Below, piece by piece: positions 1-5,227 of a stretch of DNA of 5,640 nucleotides (within the stretch, counting starts at the first letter, position 1; every line of letters begins with the position of its first letter). The notes under the pieces are model-generated. The model was not told where the DNA came from. It did not search any database and was given only the letters and a program-made list of their open reading frames with translations. The stretch is taken from positions 1 through 5,640 of the forward strand of contig NZ_DASSWP010000105.1 in NCBI RefSeq assembly GCF_035704785.1, in the 5' to 3' direction. Both the position numbers and the translations under genes were made by a program. Source of the stretch: Gracilimonas sp035704785 (GTDB lineage Bacteria > Bacteroidota > Rhodothermia > Balneolales > Balneolaceae).

Positions 1-292
1 AAAGTAAGGCTCAACCAAATTCCCACTCCTGAGATTGTTCCCATTGCAGGGACTAAAGATCGAGATACAAAAAAGTAATCTCCCCGGAAGTCGGCATACA
101 GGTTGCCAGTTTAGCAGCACTGGAGGCTGTGATCATACAAACAACACCGGCAATTAGGTAAGCAAAAATAGCTGCTGGCTCTGACATTTCCAGCGCTACG
201 CCAGCAAGTAAAAAAATACCGGCGCCGATCATGGTTCCGGCGCCTATGGTCAGGGCATCCCAAAAGCCCAACTCACGTTTTAAATCTGCAAT
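1..292 (-). pseudogene. APC-superfamily amino acid permease, N-terminal part, frameshifted and cut by the window edge
   Basis: This reads as the start of an amino acid permease of the APC superfamily, an inner-membrane transporter. The first helix carries the family signature GAGTMIGAGIF, followed by LLAGVAL; a second helix follows (PAAIFAYLIAGVVCMITA) and then the conserved loop MPTSG. In that frame the protein then ends after a few unrelated residues at a TAG. One frame over, the family continuation appears at once: GDYFFVSRSL, then GTISGVGIWLSLTF up to base 1. One base is therefore missing in the G run at 82-85 (minus-strand G). The start is also damaged. The frame is open back to a TAA at 305-307 and reads IADLKRELGFWDAL, but it holds no ATG. 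An ATT (290-292) sits where the start is expected, and the only usual alternative is a TTG at 269-271. Two lesions suggest a decaying gene; a sequencing error could explain the frameshift alone. The substrate cannot be told. Confidence 0.75.
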
Positions 293-370
293 AAAATTTT
301 TGGGTTAGTTGATCTGCAGAAACTAATATCTATTTGTGAGAAGTAAAATTACCTATATGATATTTTCGGT

Positions 371-1624
371 TCATCCCCATACTTCCTCATTTTTTGCTAT
401 CAACCGTACACCTCTCTTAAACGTGATGTAGTGCCAGGTCCATTCCGCAAATACCCTAAATCGGTTTCGGAAGCCGATCAGGAAGAAAATATGGATCAAT
501 CCCCACATCAGCCACGCAAAAAAGCCGCTGAATTTAAATCCGCGAATATCAGCCACTGCTTTAGCGCGGCCAATGGTTGCCATGGTTCCTTTGTCCACAT
601 AGCTAAAGGGTTTGCGGGTTGAAGCGGGGTGGTCATTCTTAATGAGGTTTCCGAGGTATTTTCCCTGCTGTAAAGCAACCGGAGCAAGTCCGGGCAGGGG
701 ATTCCCGTTTTCATCTTTCACATGGGCGGCATCTCCCGCAACAAAAATATGATCAAAGCCAGCGATAGAAAGATCGTCTTCTACCATAGCGCGTCCCATT
801 CGGTCGGTTTCAACTCTAAGCTCCTGAATGATGGGTGAAGCTTTGACTCCCGCTCCCCAAATAATATTTGGAGTCTCAATAAATTTCCCATCAATCTGAA
901 CGCCATCTTCTATGATTTCCTGAACGGGTGAATTCAAAAGGACTTCTACGCCCATATTTCTAAGGGTTTCTAATCCCTTTTCAGGAAGTGGGTGGTCGAA
1001 TCCGTTTAGAATACCATCAGCCGCCTCTACCAGGTAGATCTTCGTATCCTCCGGTTTGATATTTCTGAAATCACGCATCATACTGCGTTTGGCAATTTCA
1101 GCGATAGAGCCGGCCATTTCCACACCGGTGGGTCCGCCGCCAATGACCACGTACGTGAGATATGGTTTTCGTTTTTCGGGATTTATGATCTGTTCGGCTT
1201 TTTCAAGCGAAAGCAAAATACGTTCCCGGATTTCGAGGGCATCGGATAAGGTTTTTAATCCCGGTGCATGTTTTTTCCAGGCTTCATTCCCGAAATAATT
1301 GTACTGAGCTCCGGGCGCTAATACCAGATAATGAAAGGGGAGGCTGGCTCCGTTTCCCAAGAGGATGCGGCGGGCTTTTTTATCAATTTGGGTGACTTCC
1401 CCCAATACTACCTGCACATTTTTCTGTTTGCTGAATATAGCCCGAATGGGCATTGCAATATCGCCGGGGGAAAGAGCAGCCGTGGCTACCTGGTACAACA
1501 AAGGCTGAAAGAGGTGATGATTGGTTTTGTCAACAATGGTAACGTTGAAATCTGATTTAGCCAGTTTTTTGGCGACGGAAATCCCAGCAAATCCGCCCCC
1601 GACAATGATCACGTTTTTCCCCAT
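371..1624 (-). CDS. ndh: Type II NADH:quinone oxidoreductase (NDH-2), FAD-dependent
   Basis: A 417-residue flavoprotein of the NDH-2 family, which moves electrons from NADH to membrane quinone without pumping protons. The N-terminal FAD-binding fold has GGGFAG at residues 9-14, followed by the family stretch HHLFQPLLYQVATAALSPGDIA (split here only by position, residues 36-57). A second dinucleotide fold for NADH has IGGGPTGVE at 161-169. The FAD-contacting AGDAA motif is at 296-300, and APVALQQG at 314-321 matches the quinone-site region. Residues 366-386 are hydrophobic (FFAWLMWGLIHIFFLIG) and, with the following W/Y-rich segment, form the C-terminal membrane anchor usual for the family. The length is normal and ATG at 1624 places the first glycine motif at the usual distance. 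No Shine-Dalgarno sequence is visible. It lies 21 bp behind the uncharacterised membrane-protein gene and is probably the last gene of the hslO transcript. A related family member with another electron acceptor cannot be excluded from sequence alone. Confidence 0.9.
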   Translation of the reverse strand: MGKNVIIVGGGFAGISVAKKLAKSDFNVTIVDKTNHHLFQPLLYQVATAALSPGDIAMPIRAIFSKQKNVQVVLGEVTQIDKKARRILLGNGASLPFHYLVLAPGAQYNYFGNEAWKKHAPGLKTLSDALEIRERILLSLEKAEQIINPEKRKPYLTYVVIGGGPTGVEMAGSIAEIAKRSMMRDFRNIKPEDTKIYLVEAADGILNGFDHPLPEKGLETLRNMGVEVLLNSPVQEIIEDGVQIDGKFIETPNIIWGAGVKASPIIQELRVETDRMGRAMVEDDLSIAGFDHIFVAGDAAHVKDENGNPLPGLAPVALQQGKYLGNLIKNDHPASTRKPFSYVDKGTMATIGRAKAVADIRGFKFSGFFAWLMWGLIHIFFLIGFRNRFRVFAEWTWHYITFKRGVRLIAKNEEVWG

Positions 1625-1645
1625 AGTTCAACAAGTAAAGGCCGG

Positions 1646-2476
1646 TTATTCTTTCATTTTGGGCTTCGAAATTTCATCAAAAGTAACTTCTTCATAATCA
1701 TTTTCCGGAATCTCAATATCACTCGAATTAGTTTCCTTCTTATGATGGGTGGCGGTGGCTTTGAAATGACGTTCAATTTTTCCCTGCAGGGTTTCAGTCA
1801 ATTCTTGAAGGTCTTTCTTTTGTTTGTCTTTTCGGCCTTTCACAAAACGAGTATATAAATAGGTGCCGGTAAGAATGAGAAGCGACACTATCATTGGAGG
1901 AGCTACATCATTACCAAACTCTCCATAGATGCTGCCTGCAAACATCATAAATCCACCAAAAGCAGCGGCTATAGCCGGCAGGTAGAGTTTATTGATTGTT
2001 TTGAGGCTTTTGGAAACACGTATCTTGGTGTTGTTGTCTATTTGCTCGAATTCAACTTTTGGAGAGTTTGATGAAGCAAACAGCCTGGAAATGCCCGAGG
2101 GTTTAGCCTCCCAAATGATTTTATTCCTTCGCTGTGAAATATTCCCCATTGTATTGAAGTGATATTCCACATGACTCTTCAATTCATGCAATAATTCTTT
2201 ATCAATTCTACCGTTTGCAAACCCAATTACCTTTGCAGAATTGTAGTCTAACGTATCAACCAAAATAGGTTCAGTAACAGGAATTCCGTTATGCTCAAGA
2301 TAGGCTTCATACACCCCGTTGCGAGGAAGATCGAGTTCATCTGTTATCTCAAAAAGCTTCTTAAGCTCATCATTTTCATTACCGGGTGAAAAACTTGAAC
2401 TGCCTTCCCTGAATTTTTTAAGCAGCGTTGCTTTTTGAATAATGCTTCGAATTTCCGTGTCACTGAGCTTGCCCAT
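1646..2476 (-). CDS. Uncharacterised two-helix membrane protein between hslO and ndh
   Basis: I do not recognise this 276-residue protein with certainty. Visible parts, in order: a charged helical N-terminus (1-60, starting LSDTEIRSIIQKATLLKKF); a mixed alpha/beta region (about 65-160) ending in strand-like segments NKIIWEA, KVEFEQI and TKIRVSKSL; two membrane helices at about 164-185 and 191-212 with a short polar loop; a strongly basic stretch right after the second helix (210-221, RFVKGRKDKQKK); a helical, possibly coiled segment (217-238); and an acidic tail (253-268). With the positive-inside rule, both termini should face the cytoplasm. The order of helical N-terminus, a domain with a conserved W, 'TKIRV' strand and glycine-rich hydrophobic pair resembles membrane proteins I know from Gemmatimonadota and Bacteroidota that have no assigned role; this is a remembered likeness, not a search result. 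Its ATG lies 2 bp after the hslO stop, so translational coupling is likely. No catalytic motif is seen. Confidence 0.8.
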   Translation of the reverse strand: MGKLSDTEIRSIIQKATLLKKFREGSSSFSPGNENDELKKLFEITDELDLPRNGVYEAYLEHNGIPVTEPILVDTLDYNSAKVIGFANGRIDKELLHELKSHVEYHFNTMGNISQRRNKIIWEAKPSGISRLFASSNSPKVEFEQIDNNTKIRVSKSLKTINKLYLPAIAAAFGGFMMFAGSIYGEFGNDVAPPMIVSLLILTGTYLYTRFVKGRKDKQKKDLQELTETLQGKIERHFKATATHHKKETNSSDIEIPENDYEEVTFDEISKPKMKE

Positions 2477-2478
2477 AA

Positions 2479-3381
2479 TTAGTTTAATTTAGCCTGTGCA
2501 TCCATAATTATTTTTTCGACTTCATCCTTCGATATACGCTCTGTTTTGTTGCAATATTGACAAACCACTTCCTGTCCCTCACCTTCCATATCCTTTAGGT
2601 CATCAAGGCTGAGCATGGATAAAGCATTTTTAAATCGTTTGCGGGTACATCGGCAGAAGAAATCTACCGGCTGTCGGTTTAGCTCTTTAACTTTCAGGGG
2701 TGAAATGGCCTTTGCCATGATCTCATCGATATATTGTCCGTCGGAAAGGAGTTCATCAATGGCCGGAAAAGAACTCAATCGTTCCTGGAGCATATCAATT
2801 TGTCCATCCGGGGCATCAGGCAGGCGCTGTATCATGAGTCCGCCGGCATGAGTAACATCGCCATCCTCATCAATACCCACATCGATCAGAAGGGCGGAAG
2901 GAATTTGTTCGGACTGAGCAAGATAATGAGCTACATCGCTGTTAACATCCCCTTTTACCAACTGAATGCTGCTGGTACGTGGTTCTGCTTCATTATATAA
3001 AATCTTAGAAAAAGTGAGGATACCGAGGCCAATACCATCCCCAAGTTCTGTTTCAGGATCAGAATAATCGAGCTCCGCGGTGGGATTCTTAACATAACCC
3101 CTGATCTCGCCCACAGAGTTAGCCTCAGCCACTAAATGACCGATTGGGCCACTGCCGTCCATACGGAGCTGTATGCGCTCTTCACCCTTTAGCTCAGAAG
3201 CCAAAAGCATAGTTGCGGTTAGTGCTTTCCCAAGAATGACAGTATTAAGCAGTGAAAGCTTGTGGTTATCTCTCGCTGTTTTTACTACTTCCGTGGTTTT
3301 CACTACGGATATTTTGAAGTGACCGTCTGTGGTCATTCCCTTGATAAGCCGGTCTTTGAAATTGTACTCTTCGATGTTCAT
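2479..3381 (-). CDS. hslO: Hsp33 redox-regulated molecular chaperone
   Basis: A complete 300-residue Hsp33. In the known family this cytoplasmic holdase is silent when reduced, with zinc held by four cysteines; oxidation plus unfolding forms disulfides, releases zinc and exposes the client-binding surface. The C-terminal redox switch is intact: CRC (C243, C245), a 28-residue linker, then CQYC (C274, C277), matching the CxC...CxxC pattern. The N-terminal domain has the expected features, including LLNTVILGKALTATMLLAS (45-62), the IQLRMDGSGPIGHLVAEA stretch (70-87) and GEIRGYV (91-97). Length is typical and ATG at 3381 gives the usual N-terminus. It is the first gene of a minus-strand cluster with the two-helix membrane protein and NDH-2, and has 379 bp of non-coding DNA upstream, so the promoter for the cluster should lie there. 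No Shine-Dalgarno sequence is visible before the start. Confidence 0.97.
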   Translation of the reverse strand: MNIEEYNFKDRLIKGMTTDGHFKISVVKTTEVVKTARDNHKLSLLNTVILGKALTATMLLASELKGEERIQLRMDGSGPIGHLVAEANSVGEIRGYVKNPTAELDYSDPETELGDGIGLGILTFSKILYNEAEPRTSSIQLVKGDVNSDVAHYLAQSEQIPSALLIDVGIDEDGDVTHAGGLMIQRLPDAPDGQIDMLQERLSSFPAIDELLSDGQYIDEIMAKAISPLKVKELNRQPVDFFCRCTRKRFKNALSMLSLDDLKDMEGEGQEVVCQYCNKTERISKDEVEKIIMDAQAKLN

Positions 3382-3413
3382 AGGAGTGATAGAATGCAGT
3401 TAAAAATATCTCT

Positions 3414-3419
3414 ATTATA
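3414..3419 (-). promoter_or_regulatory. Possible -10 element for the hslO cluster
   Basis: The minus strand reads TATAAT here, 32 bp upstream of the hslO ATG, in an A/T-rich stretch. No good TTGACA-like box is found about 17 bp further up, nor the TTTG box typical of Bacteroidota promoters. The position is sensible for a short leader, but a TATAAT match in A/T-rich DNA can arise by chance, so this is a weak call. Confidence 0.3.
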
Positions 3420-3502
3420 TTTATTTCGCCTTAAAGATACGCAGAATTATGGATTTTATTGGATGGGGTAGGTGTAATCTATTGTTGCCATTGGCACCTT
3501 CG

Positions 3503-3554
3503 ACCCACCCCTTCCCGATTATCGGGACCCGAGCGGGGAAGCTCTTTGGTGGGT
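3503..3554. repeat. GC-rich palindromic element with nested hairpins (REP-like)
   Basis: The outer arms ACCCACC (3503-3509) and GGTGGGT (3548-3554) are perfectly complementary and enclose further inverted repeats. TCCCGAT/ATCGGGA (3513-3527) has a one-base centre, and CCCG/CGGG (3528-3537) surrounds AG. A competing pairing joins CTTCCC (3511-3516) with GGGAAG (3536-3541). The block is much richer in GC than the intergenic DNA around it and has no coding frame of note. This structure is typical of dispersed extragenic palindromic repeats; whether it recurs in the genome cannot be seen from here. It could also act as a transcript-end structure. Confidence 0.6.
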
Positions 3555-3624
3555 TTCTATGTTGAACTGGAGATTGTAGCCATTGTCGAGAACCGTTAAT
3601 TTATCTCAATTTAACCACAACGTC

Positions 3625-3644
3625 TTCCTCTCCCGGGAGAGGAA
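3625..3644. repeat. Perfect 20-bp palindrome
   Basis: Ten bases, TTCCTCTCCC, are followed at once by their exact reverse complement, with CCCGGG at the centre. The next flanking pair (3624 and 3645) does not match, so the palindrome ends sharply. It lies in non-coding DNA about 70 bp right of the nested-hairpin element and shares with it a CTTCC...GGAA type of edge, which suggests related repeat units. It is not followed by a T run in either direction, so it is not a standard intrinsic terminator. Confidence 0.7.
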
Positions 3645-3702
3645 ACAAAGGTGAGGGTCAAAGCTGCCAAAGCTCAGTAATTCTTCACTAAACCCAATGC
3701 AC

Positions 3703-3734
3703 AAAAAAAGGACGTAATGTATACGCCCTTTTTC
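3703..3734 (-). terminator. Intrinsic terminator behind leucine dehydrogenase, possibly working both ways
   Basis: On the minus strand, starting 27 bp past the leucine dehydrogenase stop, the arms AAAAAGGGCGT (3733-3723) and ACGTCCTTTTT (3715-3705) pair with one mismatch around a 7-base loop, and the T run extends to seven bases. That is a regular factor-independent terminator with its A/T-tailed stem. The plus strand also has five T after the stem, so it could stop transcripts from either side, although no plus-strand gene ends nearby. It separates leucine dehydrogenase from the hslO cluster. Confidence 0.7.
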
Positions 3735-3760
3735 TAATGATCTTAATAAAGGTGGATGGA

Positions 3761-4936
3761 TCAGTCGATAAAACGCTTATAAACTTCTCCGAGTCTTCCG
3801 GAAACATTGGCTTTGGAAGAATACTTATTTTTAATGTTTCCAATGGTCTCAATGCGTTTTTCAGCTAAAGCGTTGGACGCTTTGTGAGCCGGAATTCCAT
3901 GCTCTTCGGAATAGTTCAGAATATCGGTGATGGTGGTATAGATATTACCGGCATTCTGGAGAGCTCGTTCTTCATTGTATCCTTCAAGTTCGCTGGCAAT
4001 ATTGATGATTCCGCCGGCATTGATCACATAATCAGGAGCGTAAATAATGCCTTTTTCGAGCAGCATCTCTCCGTGTTTGTCTTCCACATCAAGCACATTA
4101 TTGGCACCGCCTGCAATGATATCACACTTGAACTGATCCAAGGTATCATCGTTGATCACCCCGCCTAAAGCACAGGGAGTAAAAATATCCACATCCAGCC
4201 CATAAATGGAATCAGGATCAACTACTTCAGCTCCCACTTCTTTGGCAAGTTCATTTGCTTTGTCTCCATATATATCACAAATAAAAAGCTCTGCACCCTC
4301 CTTGGCAGCATGTCTAGCGAAATAAGAAGCTACATTTCCGGCTCCCTGTAATGCAATTTTCTTTCCTTCAAGGGAATCACTTCCGTAGGCTTTTTTGGCG
4401 CAGGCTTTCACACCCATGTAAACTCCATAAGCAGTAACGGGAGATGGATTCCCACTTCCGCCCAATGCTTTGGGAATTCCGGTCACATATTTAGTCTCGG
4501 AGTAGATCCATTCCATTTCCTTCTCGGTCATCCCGACATCTTCTGCGGTAATGTATCGCCCACCAAGTCCATCCACAAAACGTCCGAATGAGCGAAATAA
4601 AGCTTCAGTCTTTTCGGTGTGAGGATCGCCAATGATCACAGCTTTTCCGCCGCCTAAATTCAGTCCGGAAATAGCAGACTTGTAGGTCATGCCGCGTGAA
4701 AGGCGAAGTACATCCTTCATGGCCGCTTCTTCAGATTCGTAATTCCACATACGGGTTCCTCCAAGAGCGGGGCCAAGCGTGGTATTGTGAATGGCGATGA
4801 TGGCTCGCAGTCCTGTTTCAGGATCGGAGCAGATCACTACCTGCTCATGTTTTTTGTCGGCCAGTTCGTTAAAAAGCGGAAAATTCTTGTTCTCTTTAGT
4901 CAATGTTTTGGATTCTTTAGTGAATACTTTTGTCAT
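3761..4936 (-). CDS. ldh: Leucine dehydrogenase (Glu/Leu/Phe/Val dehydrogenase family)
   Basis: A complete 391-residue amino acid dehydrogenase that should convert leucine, valine and isoleucine to their 2-oxo acids with NAD+ and release ammonia, or run in reverse. The N-terminal catalytic domain holds NTTLGPALGGTRMW (51-64) and GLNLGGGKAVIIGD (91-104). K86 and K98 correspond to the substrate and catalytic lysines K68 and K80 of Bacillus leucine dehydrogenase, and D133 in TAEDVG to its D115. The pocket residues L58 and A131 match those reported for leucine dehydrogenase, and I310 and I313 in NAGGIINIA take the place of two valines, favouring branched-chain substrates. The Rossmann domain has GAGNVAS (198-204), and D221 at the end of the next strand suits NAD. 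The N-terminus is about 18 residues longer than in Bacillus and lysine-rich (TKESK, TKENK). ATG at 4936 is the only good start. It stands alone, ends in a terminator-like hairpin and diverges from recJ. Phenylalanine or valine preference cannot be fully excluded. Confidence 0.93.
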   Translation of the reverse strand: MTKVFTKESKTLTKENKNFPLFNELADKKHEQVVICSDPETGLRAIIAIHNTTLGPALGGTRMWNYESEEAAMKDVLRLSRGMTYKSAISGLNLGGGKAVIIGDPHTEKTEALFRSFGRFVDGLGGRYITAEDVGMTEKEMEWIYSETKYVTGIPKALGGSGNPSPVTAYGVYMGVKACAKKAYGSDSLEGKKIALQGAGNVASYFARHAAKEGAELFICDIYGDKANELAKEVGAEVVDPDSIYGLDVDIFTPCALGGVINDDTLDQFKCDIIAGGANNVLDVEDKHGEMLLEKGIIYAPDYVINAGGIINIASELEGYNEERALQNAGNIYTTITDILNYSEEHGIPAHKASNALAEKRIETIGNIKNKYSSKANVSGRLGEVYKRFID

Positions 4937-4944
4937 AATGGAAG

Positions 4945-4958
4945 ATAAAAATTTTTAT
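4945..4958. repeat. A/T palindrome in the leucine dehydrogenase leader
   Basis: ATAAAAATTTTTAT is a perfect 14-bp palindrome ending 9 bp before the leucine dehydrogenase start. In the message it could fold weakly near the ribosome-binding region. It may equally be chance in A/T-rich DNA. No Shine-Dalgarno sequence is present between it and the ATG. Confidence 0.4.
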
Positions 4959-4973
4959 AGAGAGGCGGGTTAA

Positions 4974-4987
4974 TGGAACCGCTTCCA
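4974..4987. promoter_or_regulatory. LacI-operator-like inverted repeat upstream of leucine dehydrogenase
   Basis: TGGAACCGCTTCCA is a 14-bp inverted repeat with only one mismatched pair and a CG at its exact centre. A CG-centred 14-bp palindrome is the usual shape of LacI-family operators. It sits 38 bp upstream of the leucine dehydrogenase ATG, where a repressor could act. No regulator gene is in the window and only one copy is seen, so function is inferred from form and place. Confidence 0.3.
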
Positions 4988-5227
4988 AAGGTCGGAATTT
5001 ATTTACCGGTTCTCAACTATATTGAAGCTCGTTATACTAAAGTTTGTAAGATAAGGTTGAAATAAGACCATGCTTGAGCTTTTCAGGGTACAGCAATTTA
5101 TATAAACAAAGATGCTGATTTTCTCCCGTTTAATAGTATTTTATATGTAATAGAACGCAACTAGCGTTGGCGTACCGGCCTGACCGCCGAACAGCCTCTA
5201 TGAATAAAAATAAAGAGCACAATAATC

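Larger units (their letters stand above)
3382..3760. other. Non-coding stretch between hslO and leucine dehydrogenase
   Basis: No credible gene lies in these 379 bp. From left to right it holds the A/T-rich upstream region of hslO, the nested palindromic element, the perfect palindrome and the terminator hairpin. It also has an imperfect direct repeat: ATTGTTGCCATTGGC (3481-3495) and ATTGTAGCCATTGTC (3573-3587) agree at 13 of 15 bases and flank the first palindromic element. Short frames here are broken by stops and show no protein-like composition. Confidence 0.7.
4937..5227. other. Divergent promoter region between leucine dehydrogenase and recJ
   Basis: These 291 bp must carry the promoters of both divergent genes, but no confident pair of promoter boxes is seen. 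Weak candidates are TTGAGC at 5074-5079 with TATATA at 5099-5104 (19-bp gap) on the plus strand for recJ, and TATAAC at 5036-5031 on the minus strand for leucine dehydrogenase. A GC-rich patch at 5156-5198 stands out from the A/T-rich rest and can form a hairpin: GTTGGCG (5166-5172) with CGCCGAAC (5185-5192), one bulged G. No RNA gene or protein-like frame is recognised here. Confidence 0.5.

Noticed and set aside
80..90. Programmed -1 frameshifting in the permease gene
   Set aside because: The G run does not form a classic slippery heptamer (X XXY YYZ), no strong downstream structure is evident, and the start codon is also missing. Decay or a read error fits better.
508..714. Open frames of 60-90 codons overlapping ndh on both strands (for example 431-622, 508-714, 1056-1298, 1331-1555)
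   Set aside because: They lie wholly inside the well-supported NDH-2 gene, show no family motifs and are shadows of its codon pattern.
2615..3471. Plus-strand open frames opposite hslO (2615-2851, 2734-3000, 3262-3471)
   Set aside because: They run antisense to a complete Hsp33 gene and have no recognisable protein features.
3382..3760. A small RNA gene or riboswitch in the long intergenic stretch
   Set aside because: The hairpins are explained by palindromic repeats and the terminator. I see no known riboswitch core or a promoter placed to drive an RNA.
3884..4168. A 94-codon plus-strand frame opposite leucine dehydrogenase, and another at 4791-4973
   Set aside because: Both are antisense to conserved catalytic-domain codons and look like shadows.
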